From Streptomyces sp. I05A-00742 (GTDB lineage Bacteria; Actinomycetota; Actinomycetes; Streptomycetales; Streptomycetaceae), in contig NZ_JABETO010000024.1 in NCBI RefSeq assembly GCF_013055795.1, positions 1 to 64,000 of the forward strand: a DNA stretch of 64,000 bases, read 5' to 3'. Numbering within the stretch: the stretch's first letter is position 1; each line of letters starts with the position of its first letter. The notes under the pieces are model-generated. The model was not told the origin of the DNA and searched no databases. It saw only the letters and a list, made by a program, of their open reading frames with translations. Positions 17,963 to 24,940 of this stretch are shown one piece after another. The translations under genes and the position numbers were made by a program.

Positions 17963-18103
17963 GGGCTGCCCCAGGGATCTCGCCGGACATCACAGCCCAA
18001 CACCATATTCGCGTCCGGTCCTGATCCGTGAATGCAGATGAAGACGTTCACCACCCCCTGATGGTTGCGAGCGACCTGACGTTTGCGAGCGACGCGCAAA
18101 CGA

Positions 18104-19363
18104 TCATGCCAGCGCAGGATACGGCGGAAAGTCCGCCGTCAGTTCCGCGACCGCCTCCCGGAGCCGGGCCCCCTGCTCCTCGCCCCGGAGCGCCGCCCCC
18201 ATGAGCGCCGCCACCCGCGCCATCTCCGGCTCGCGCATCCCCTGCGTGGTCACCGCCGCGGTGCCCAGCCGCAGGCCCCGGGCCCCGCCGTGGCCCAGAC
18301 CGCAGACGTCCAGCACGATGCCCGCCACCGCCAGCCTCCCGCGGGCCGCCGTGGCCTCCAGACCGAGCCCTGCGGCGTCCGCGGTCACCAGGTGGGTGTC
18401 CGTACCGCCGGTGGCCACCGAGAGCCCCTGCCCGGCCAGGGCGGCCGCCAGGGCCCGCGCGTTCGCCACCACCTGATGGGCGTACCCGGTGAAGGCCGGC
18501 GCCGCCGCCTCCCCGAACGCGACCGCCTTCGCCGCGACCGTGTGCATCTGGGCGCCGCCCTGCGTGAACGGGAACACCGCCCGGTCCACGCGGTCCGCCG
18601 ACCGTGCCCCGCACAGCAGCATCCCGCCGCGCGGGCCGCGCAGCACCTTGTGCGTGGTGGCGCACACCACATCCGCGTACGGGACCGGATTCGGTGCCGC
18701 TCCCCCGGCCACCAGCCCGATGGGGTGCGCCGCGTCCACGATCAGGAAGGCGTCCACCTCGTCGGCGATCTCGCGGAAGAGCGCGTAGTCGATGTGGCGC
18801 GGGTACGAGATCGAACCGCAGACGATCGCGCGCGGCCGCAGCTCGCGGGCGAGGTCCCGCACCCGGTCGTAGTCGATGAGCCCGGTGTCCTCCCGGACCC
18901 CGTAGCCCGTGAAGTCGAACCACCGCCCCGAGAAGTTCGCCGGCGACCCGTGCGTCAGATGACCGCCCTCCCGCAGCCCCATCGCCAGCACCCTGTCCCC
19001 CGGCCTCAGCAGCGCCGCGTACGCCGCCAGCACCGCCGCCGACCCCGAGTGCGGCTGCACATTCGCGTGATCCGCCCCGAACAGCGCCTTCGCCCGCTCC
19101 GTCGCCACCCGCTCCGCGAGGTCCACCACCTCGCATCCGCCGTGGTGGCGCGCCCCCGGATACCCCTCCGCGTACTTGTTCACCAACGGCGACCCCAGGG
19201 CCGCCAGCACCGCCGGCGACGTGAAGTTCTCGGCCGCGATCAGCTGCAGGCCCGTGCTCTGCCGTCTCGCCTCGCCGAGGAGGATGCCGGCGATCTCGGG
19301 GTCCTGTCGCATCAGCGCGTCGGTCGCTGCTTCGGCCCTGGAGGGTGCGGGGGTGACGGGCAT
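18104..19363 (-). CDS. glyA: Serine hydroxymethyltransferase paralogue
   Basis: A 419-residue PLP enzyme of fold type I, interconverting serine and glycine with tetrahydrofolate as one-carbon acceptor. Motifs include LIAAENFTSP, EGYPGARHHGG, NVQPHSGSAAVLAAY, VDAAHPIGLVAGG and the Schiff-base lysine in TTHKVLRGPRGG (Lys239). The N-terminus is shorter and the LREGGHLTHG segment differs from the consensus LAHGGHLTHG, so this is probably a divergent second copy rather than the main housekeeping enzyme. The ATG at 19363 follows GGAG. It is separated from the upstream phosphatase-like gene by repeat copy B. Confidence 0.9.
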   Translation of the reverse strand: MPVTPAPSRAEAATDALMRQDPEIAGILLGEARRQSTGLQLIAAENFTSPAVLAALGSPLVNKYAEGYPGARHHGGCEVVDLAERVATERAKALFGADHANVQPHSGSAAVLAAYAALLRPGDRVLAMGLREGGHLTHGSPANFSGRWFDFTGYGVREDTGLIDYDRVRDLARELRPRAIVCGSISYPRHIDYALFREIADEVDAFLIVDAAHPIGLVAGGAAPNPVPYADVVCATTHKVLRGPRGGMLLCGARSADRVDRAVFPFTQGGAQMHTVAAKAVAFGEAAAPAFTGYAHQVVANARALAAALAGQGLSVATGGTDTHLVTADAAGLGLEATAARGRLAVAGIVLDVCGLGHGGARGLRLGTAAVTTQGMREPEMARVAALMGAALRGEEQGARLREAVAELTADFPPYPALA

Positions 19364-19446
19364 CGGAGGCTCCGTGCGGTGGACGGGTGAGCGCCGTACT
19401 CACCACCCAATGTAGGCCGGGTGGGTGCGCGATGCGCTGCGGGAGG

Positions 19447-19665
19447 GGTGCCCCGGTCCCGCCCTTTCACCGTTTCTTGCAGGGGCTGCGCCCCCACACC
19501 CCCGCGAAGCGCGCTGCGCGCTCCCCCAGAGGGGGTACCCCCAGTCCTCAAACGCCGGACGGGCTATTCAGCCCGTCCGGCGTTTGAGGACAAGCGGCGA
19601 AGCCGCTTTCACGGGGTCCGGGGCAGGGCCCCGGGAATCGGCGAAGGGGCGGGACCGGGGCACCC
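19447..19665. repeat. MITE-like palindromic repeat, copy B (complete)
   Basis: About 220 bp with inverted ends (GTGCCCCGGTCCCGCCC at left, GGGGCGGGACCGGGGCAC at right) and a perfect inner palindrome with arms CAAACGCCGGACGGGCT and AGCCCGTCCGGCGTTTG around 19550-19590. It lies in a gap between two co-directional genes, so its hairpin could attenuate read-through into glyA. The right end reaches the stop codon of the phosphatase-like gene. Confidence 0.85.
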
Positions 19666-20310
19666 TCAACCCGCCGGCACCCCGGTGAGCGCCGTCACCA
19701 CAGGATCCAGCGCCTGCTGAATCTCATCCCCGATCGACCGGAAGAACGTGATCGGCGCCCCATAAGGATCATGCACCTCATCCGCCTCCGCGTCCGGCGC
19801 CAGCAACCACCCCCGCAACGCCGCAGCCGCCTGCACCAACGCCCGGGCCCGCTCGACAACCCCCCCGACCTGGTCGGGACCGGGCAGCGTGACGGGATCG
19901 ATGGCCCGCACCAGCCGGGTGAACTCCTTGAGGGTGAAGGTGCGCAGCCCGGCGGAGTGCCCCATGGAGATCACCTGGGCCCGGTGGTCACGGGTGGCGG
20001 TGAGCACCAGATCGGCACGGATGACGTGCTCGTCCAGCAGCTCCCGCCCGGTGAACCCGTGCGGATCGGCGCCGAAGTCGGTCAGCACGGTGGCGGCGTG
20101 GGCCTCCATGGGCGCACCCTCGTGCCCCCAGGTGCCGGCGCTCTCGACCACGAGCCCGCCCGGGCCGCCGAGACGCTCGGAGAGGGCATGGCGGGTCAGC
20201 CGCTCGGTGATGGGCGAGCGGCAGACGTTGCCGGTGCTGACGTGGAGGATGCGGAAGATGTCGGTGCTCGTCCCCGGTCCCGCTATGCCACGCCCCTGCG
20301 GGGCGATCAA
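19666..20310 (-). CDS. Low-molecular-weight phosphatase-fold protein with Ser in place of the catalytic Cys
   Basis: The 214-residue protein has the LMW protein-tyrosine-phosphatase/arsenate-reductase fold. The P-loop, normally CxGNxCRSP, reads VSTGNVCRSPITERL. The nucleophile position is Ser25 (codon AGC) while Arg31 of the loop is kept. The general-acid region is present (DEVHDPYGAP). Lack of the first Cys suggests loss of normal phosphatase activity, so a pseudo-enzyme or binding role is possible. The TTG at 20310 is the best start: it overlaps the Sua5 stop (TTGA) and has GAGGTGG upstream. Co-translation with Sua5 is the usual Streptomyces arrangement. Confidence 0.85.
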   Translation of the reverse strand: MIAPQGRGIAGPGTSTDIFRILHVSTGNVCRSPITERLTRHALSERLGGPGGLVVESAGTWGHEGAPMEAHAATVLTDFGADPHGFTGRELLDEHVIRADLVLTATRDHRAQVISMGHSAGLRTFTLKEFTRLVRAIDPVTLPGPDQVGGVVERARALVQAAAALRGWLLAPDAEADEVHDPYGAPITFFRSIGDEIQQALDPVVTALTGVPAG

Positions 20311-20954
20311 TTCGCCACCTCGAGGTCGGGTACCACCTCGCGGAGCTGCTCGGCGCTGATCGCACCGGCCCGCAGCAGCACCGGCACCTTGCCGGTGACG
20401 TCGACGATGGAGGACGGCACGTCGGCGGGGGTGGCACCGCCGTCGAGGTAGACGGAGACGGAGTCGCCGAGCATGTCCTGCGCGGCGTCGCAGGTCTGCG
20501 GCGCCGGGTGGCCGGTGAGGTTGGCGCTGGAGACGGCCATGGGGCCGAACTCGGTGAGCAGCTCGATGGCGACCGGGTGCAGCGGCATCCGGACCGCGAC
20601 GGTGCCGCGGGTCTCGCCCAGGTCCCAGGTCAGCGACGGCTGGTGGTTGGCGACGAGGGTGAGCGCGCCGGGCCAGAAGGCGTCGACGAGCTCCCACGCC
20701 TGCTCGGAGAAGTCGGTGACGAGCCCGTGCAGGGTGTTCGGGGAGCCGACGAGGACGGGCGAGGGCATGCCCCGGCCGCGGCCCTTGGCCTGGAGGAGGT
20801 CGCCGACGGCTTCCCGGCTGAAGGCGTCCGCACCGATGCCGTACACGGTGTCGGTGGGCAGCACGACCAGCTCGCCGCGGCGGACCGCGGCGGCCGCTTC
20901 GCGCAGACCGGTCCTGCGGTCGGTCGCGTCGCCGCAGTCGTATCGCCGAGCCAT
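20307..20954 (-). CDS. L-threonylcarbamoyladenylate synthase (Sua5/YrdC)
   Basis: The 215-residue YrdC-domain protein makes threonylcarbamoyl-AMP from Thr, bicarbonate and ATP, the first step of t6A modification of tRNAs reading ANN codons. Visible motifs are LVVLPTDTVYGIGADAFS, KGRGRGMPSPVLVGS and GPMAVSSANLTGHPAP. The C-terminal Sua5 extension is absent, so it is the short YrdC-like type. The ATG at 20954 with GAGGAGG upstream starts MARRYDCGDAT. It overlaps the phosphatase-like gene and follows prmC by 47 bp. Confidence 0.94.
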   Translation of the reverse strand: MARRYDCGDATDRRTGLREAAAAVRRGELVVLPTDTVYGIGADAFSREAVGDLLQAKGRGRGMPSPVLVGSPNTLHGLVTDFSEQAWELVDAFWPGALTLVANHQPSLTWDLGETRGTVAVRMPLHPVAIELLTEFGPMAVSSANLTGHPAPQTCDAAQDMLGDSVSVYLDGGATPADVPSSIVDVTGKVPVLLRAGAISAEQLREVVPDLEVAN

Positions 20955-21001
20955 TGAGCCAACCTCCTCGTACGGGGCAAATGTCTGATGTGCCGCGGTG
21001 G

Positions 21002-21847
21002 TCACGGCAGGGCCTTCCGGGCCGTCGCGAACCGGGGCCGGTTGTTCAGGTCGGGGTGGTCGGCCGCGTCGGCCCAGCCCCGCTCCTCGGTGAAGATCCA
21101 CGGCACCTGGCCGCCCTGGGTGTCGGCGTGCTCGATGACGACGACGCCGCCGGGGCGCAGCAGCCGGTGGGCGGTGCGCTCCAGGCCGCGGATGGTGTCG
21201 AGGCCGTCCTCGCCCGAGAACAGGGCGAGCTGCGGGTCGTGGTCGCGGGCCTCGGGGGCGACGTACTCCCACTCGGTCAGCGGGATGTACGGCGGGTTGC
21301 TGATGACCAGGTCGACCTGGCCGTCGAGCTCGGGGAGCGCCTCCAGGGCGTTCCCGTGGTGCAGCTGGACGCGCGAGCCCTCGACGTTCTTGCGCGCCCA
21401 GGACAGGGCGCCCTCGTCCAGTTCGACGGCGTGCACGCGCGAGCGCGGCACCTCCTGGGCGAGGGCCAGGGCGATGGCCCCGGAGCCGGTGCACAGGTCG
21501 ACGATCAGGGGCTCGACGACGTCCATGGCGCGGACCGCGTCTATGGCCCAGCCGACGACCGATTCGGTCTCCGGCCGGGGGACGAAGACGCCGGGTCCGA
21601 CCTGGAGTTCCAGGTAGCGGAAGAAGGCGCGGCCGGTGATGTGCTGGAGGGGTTCGCGGGCCTCGCGGCGGGCGACGGCCTCCCAGTAGCGGGCGTCGAA
21701 GTCCGCGTCGGCGACCAGGTGCAGCTCACCCCGCTTGACGCCGTGCACGAAGGCCGCGAGCTCCTCCGCGTCGAAGCGCGGGGAGGGTACGCCGGCGTCG
21801 GCCAGCCGCTGGGTGGCCTGTGCCACCTCGGCGAGCAGCAGGTTCAC
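21002..21847 (-). CDS. prmC: Release factor N5-glutamine methyltransferase
   Basis: This 281-residue SAM-dependent enzyme methylates the Gln of the GGQ motif of release factors. An N-terminal helical substrate-binding part is followed by a methyltransferase fold with VDLCTGSGAIALALAQ and the active-site NPPY (LVISNPPYIPLTEW). The start is GTG 21847, with AGGAGG upstream. It follows prfA, its substrate gene, by 54 bp, the normal pairing. Confidence 0.96.
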   Translation of the reverse strand: MNLLLAEVAQATQRLADAGVPSPRFDAEELAAFVHGVKRGELHLVADADFDARYWEAVARREAREPLQHITGRAFFRYLELQVGPGVFVPRPETESVVGWAIDAVRAMDVVEPLIVDLCTGSGAIALALAQEVPRSRVHAVELDEGALSWARKNVEGSRVQLHHGNALEALPELDGQVDLVISNPPYIPLTEWEYVAPEARDHDPQLALFSGEDGLDTIRGLERTAHRLLRPGGVVVIEHADTQGGQVPWIFTEERGWADAADHPDLNNRPRFATARKALP

Positions 21848-21901
21848 TGGACCTTCCTCCTGTTGCGCTCCATGTTCGGACCCTCCACGCTCCCCACGGA
21901 C

Positions 21902-22978
21902 CTACTGGGCGGCCGCGAGCTTGGCCGCCGAGTCGGCGTCGACGCACGCCTGGATGACCGCGTCCAGCTCGCCGTCGAGCACCTGGTCCAAGTTGTACGC
22001 CTTGAAGCCGACCCGGTGGTCCGAGATGCGGTTTTCCGGGAAGTTGTACGTCCGGATCTTCTCGGAGCGGTCGACGGTGCGGACCTGGCTGCGGCGCGCG
22101 TCCGCGGCCTCGGCCTCGGCCTTCTCCTGCGCGGCGGCGAGCAGCCGGGAGCGCAGGATGCGCAGGGCCTGCTCCTTGTTCTGGAGCTGGCTCTTCTCGT
22201 TCTGGCAGGAGGCCACGACACCGGTCGGCAGGTGGGTGATGCGCACGGCCGAGTCGGTGGTGTTGACGGACTGGCCGCCGGGGCCGGACGAGCGGTAGAC
22301 GTCGATCCGCAGGTCGTTGGGGTTGATCTCGACGTCGATCTCCTCGGCCTCGGGCGTGACGAGCACACCGGCGGCGGAGGTGTGGATGCGGCCCTGGGAC
22401 TCGGTGGCCGGCACGCGCTGGACGCGGTGCACACCGCCCTCGTACTTCATCCGGGCCCAGACGCCCTGGCCGGGCTCGGGGGTGACGTTGCCCTTGGTCT
22501 TGACGGCGACCTGGACGTCCTTGTAGCCGCCGAGCTCGGACTCGGTGGAGTCGATGATCTCGGTCTTCCAGCCGACGCGCTCGGCGTAGCGGAGGTACAT
22601 GCGCAGCAGGTCACCGGCGAAGAGCGCCGACTCGTCGCCGCCCGCGCCCGCCTTGATCTCCAGGATGACGTCCTTGTCGTCGCTGGGGTCGCGCGGGACG
22701 AGCAGCAGGCGCAGCTTCTCGGTGAGCTCCTCGCGCTGCTTCTCCAGCACCTTGACCTCGGCGGCGAAGTCGGGGTCGTCGGCCGCGAACTCGCGGGCCG
22801 TGTCGATGTCGTCCGCGGTCTGCTTCCAGGAGCGGTACGTGCCGACGATCGGGGTCAGCTCTGCGTAGCGCTTGTTGAGCTTGCGGGCGTTGGCCTGGTC
22901 CGCGTGGACGGCGGGGTCGGCGAGCCGCTTCTCGAGGTCGGCGTGTTCGCCGATCAGTTCCTCGACTGCCTCGAACAT
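21902..22978 (-). CDS. prfA: Peptide chain release factor 1
   Basis: The 358-residue class I release factor reads UAA and UAG. The peptidyl-hydrolysis loop GGQ lies in SSGPGGQSVNTTDSAVRITH, and the stop-codon recognition region includes GVHRVQRVPATESQGRIHTS. Length is normal. The ATG at 22978 is preferred over an in-frame TTG one codon upstream, because it gives the family start MFEAVEELIGEH. Confidence 0.97.
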   Translation of the reverse strand: MFEAVEELIGEHADLEKRLADPAVHADQANARKLNKRYAELTPIVGTYRSWKQTADDIDTAREFAADDPDFAAEVKVLEKQREELTEKLRLLLVPRDPSDDKDVILEIKAGAGGDESALFAGDLLRMYLRYAERVGWKTEIIDSTESELGGYKDVQVAVKTKGNVTPEPGQGVWARMKYEGGVHRVQRVPATESQGRIHTSAAGVLVTPEAEEIDVEINPNDLRIDVYRSSGPGGQSVNTTDSAVRITHLPTGVVASCQNEKSQLQNKEQALRILRSRLLAAAQEKAEAEAADARRSQVRTVDRSEKIRTYNFPENRISDHRVGFKAYNLDQVLDGELDAVIQACVDADSAAKLAAAQ

Positions 22979-23075
22979 CAAGATTCCCTAAGCGAAGGTG
23001 ACGGACCTGCTGGACGACAAAGCGCCGGTGCGGCCGCCCTCGCGCGAGGGACGGCCGACCGGCGCCTGCGGGTCG

Positions 23076-23300
23076 CTACTTCTTGGCGGACCCGGCGTTC
23101 TTGCCGAAGCGGGCCTCGAACCGCGCCACACGGCCACCGGTGTCGAGGATCTTCTGCTTGCCCGTGTAGAACGGGTGGCACTCGGAGCACACGTCGGCAC
23201 GGATGGTGCCGTCGGCGACGGTGCTACGCGTGGTGAACGAGGCGCCACAGGTGCAGCTGACCTGGGTCTCGACGTACTCCGGGTGGATGTCGCGCTTCAA
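23076..23300 (-). CDS. rpmE: Ribosomal protein L31, zinc-binding (C+) type
   Basis: The 74-residue large-subunit protein. It carries the four zinc Cys: CTC near residues 16-18 and CSEC near residues 37-40. C+ L31 normally has a Zn-free paralogue elsewhere used under zinc starvation. It starts at TTG 23300 after AGGAG. A SigR-like promoter lies about 100 bp upstream, consistent with membership of rpmE in the thiol-stress regulon of Streptomyces. It precedes prfA by 97 bp. Confidence 0.96.
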   Translation of the reverse strand: MKRDIHPEYVETQVSCTCGASFTTRSTVADGTIRADVCSECHPFYTGKQKILDTGGRVARFEARFGKNAGSAKK

Positions 23301-23403
23301 GGGGTTCTCCTAGGTTCGGGAGGGCACCGGGTCGTGCGGCGGGATTGCCGTACGTGAACCGGGGCCGACGTACCAGTCTGCCAGTACCGGCCGCATCCCC
23401 CAA

Positions 23404-23429
23404 AACGGGGGTCGGGAGCCCGTTATTCC
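23404..23429 (-). promoter_or_regulatory. SigR-type promoter of rpmE
   Basis: On the minus strand GGAAT (23429-23425) and GTT (23406-23404) are separated by exactly 18 bp, the SigR consensus. The predicted start site is about 97 bp before rpmE. It overlaps the terminator hairpin of the upstream LCP gene. Confidence 0.7.
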
Positions 23430-23439
23430 CGGGCTCCCG
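23413..23439 (-). terminator. Hairpin after the LCP gene
   Basis: CGGGAGCCC (23413-23421) pairs with GGGCTCCCG (23431-23439) with a 9-base loop, 17 bp past the LCP stop codon. The same bases form the SigR-like promoter of rpmE. Confidence 0.6.
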
Positions 23440-23455
23440 GGCGGGCCGGCCGGGC

Positions 23456-24571
23456 TCATCTGACCACGTCGTCCGCGTCCGTCTTCGTGCCGTCGCCGTC
23501 CTTGAGCGCGGACGCCGGGATGGGCCGGTCGTCGTGGAGCGCCTTCCAGATCTGCTTGGCCGACTGGAGCGGGACCACGCGGTTCTTGTCCAGGGGGTCG
23601 GTGGTCACCGGGAGCGTCGTCATATGCATGTCCGACGACCCGATGCCCTTGAGCCCGTTGGCGAAGGAGAGCAGCTTCTTCACCGAGGCCAGGTCGGAGT
23701 CGGTGGTCAGCGCCTTGGTGGCGGTGTCCGCGATCCCGTAGAGCTTGGTCGGGCTGGTGAACAGGCCGACGGACTTCACCTGGTCGATGAGCGCCTTGAT
23801 GAACGCCTGCTGGAGCTTGATCCGGCCGAGGTCGCTGCCGTCGCCGACGCCGTGCCGGGTACGGACCAGGCCGAGGGACTGCTCGCCGTTGAGGGTGTGC
23901 TTCCCGGCCGGGAGGTCCAGGTGGCTCCACTTGTCGCGGATCGGCTTGGTGGTGGTGACCTCGACGCCGCCGAGCTTGTCGATGAGCTTCTGGAAGCCGG
24001 CGAAGTCCACTTCGAGGTAGTGGTCCATCCGGATCCCGGTCATGGCCTCGACGGTCTTCACGGCGCAGACGGCGCCGCCCACGGAGTACGCGTCGTTGAA
24101 CTGCGCCCGCCGGACGGCCGGGCTGGTCTTGCCGTCGAGGGTCTTGCACTGCGGCCTGGGGACCATGGTGTCGCGCGGGATGCTGACGACGCTGGCCTTC
24201 TTGTGACCCGCGTAGACGTGGACGATCATCGCGGTGTCGGAGCGGGAGCTGCCCTCGTCCCGGCCGAACTTCTTGTTGTCGCCGGCCCGGGAGTCGGAGC
24301 CGAGGACGAGGATGTCCTGCGAGCCGTTGTCCACGTCGTCGGGGCGGTCGGTGCCGAGCGCGGAGTTGATGTCGACGCCGTGCAGATTGCCGTTGAGCTT
24401 GAAGTAGACGTATCCGAGTCCGGAGCCGCCCAGGACGACCAGTGCCGCGGCCGTCCAGAGGGCTATTCGCCAGCCCGTGCGGCGCGCACGGGGTTTGCGC
24501 CTGCGGCCACGGGGTCCGCCGGGGCGCCGACGGCGCGATCCCGCCTCCGTACCCCTGGTCTCGTCCGCCAT
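23456..24571 (-). CDS. LytR-CpsA-Psr (LCP) family cell-wall ligase
   Basis: A 371-residue membrane-anchored protein that probably attaches glycopolymers such as teichoic acids to peptidoglycan outside the cell. A very basic N-terminal tail (RRRRPGGPRGRRRKPRARR) precedes one membrane helix (about 33-55). The LCP domain has ILVLGSDSRAG, SRSDTAMIVHVYAGHKKASVVSIPRD, VDFAGFQKLIDKLGGVEV and LVRTRHGVGDGSDLGRIKLQQ, including the conserved Asp and Arg of the pyrophosphate pocket. No C-terminal LytR_C domain is present. The ATG at 24571 follows GAGGAG. It lies between rho and rpmE on the same strand. Confidence 0.94.
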   Translation of the reverse strand: MADETRGTEAGSRRRRPGGPRGRRRKPRARRTGWRIALWTAAALVVLGGSGLGYVYFKLNGNLHGVDINSALGTDRPDDVDNGSQDILVLGSDSRAGDNKKFGRDEGSSRSDTAMIVHVYAGHKKASVVSIPRDTMVPRPQCKTLDGKTSPAVRRAQFNDAYSVGGAVCAVKTVEAMTGIRMDHYLEVDFAGFQKLIDKLGGVEVTTTKPIRDKWSHLDLPAGKHTLNGEQSLGLVRTRHGVGDGSDLGRIKLQQAFIKALIDQVKSVGLFTSPTKLYGIADTATKALTTDSDLASVKKLLSFANGLKGIGSSDMHMTTLPVTTDPLDKNRVVPLQSAKQIWKALHDDRPIPASALKDGDGTKTDADDVVR

Positions 24572-24870
24572 ACGCTCCTCAGTCCTCCGCTGGTGTCGGC
24601 TTCCCCCCTGCCGCCCGGATCAGGCGCGGTCCTCGCCACGTTCAGACGGCGAGGTCTGCGACAGGGTTGCACGGAGCCGTGTGAGCGCCTTCTGAGGAAC
24701 GGCTCGGGCAGATGGGCACAACAAACCCGCCCACACCCCCTGCCACCTGCGATTTCACCCGTCGCATCAGGACTTGGGCGGGACCGTATCGGCGGCTGCC
24801 CCTGTGGCGGAAGTCTCAGGAGGTCACGAGGAGGACTCGGCAAGATCACGAAGGGAACACCCCGGAAACG
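24572..24870. other. Intergenic gap between rho and the LCP gene
   Basis: About 300 bp without a supportable gene on either strand. It should hold the LCP promoter, but I see no convincing -35/-10 pair. Confidence 0.4.
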
Positions 24871-24908
24871 CGGAACCTCCCCGCCACTTCCGTGACGGGG
24901 AGGTTCCG
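24871..24908 (-). terminator. Terminator of rho
   Basis: A perfect 13-bp stem, CGGAACCTCCCCG (24871-24883) with CGGGGAGGTTCCG (24896-24908), 12-base loop, lies 32 bp after the rho stop codon. Confidence 0.85.
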
Positions 24909-24940
24909 GGACGACGTCCGGCCGGGGCCGGTCAGCCGTG

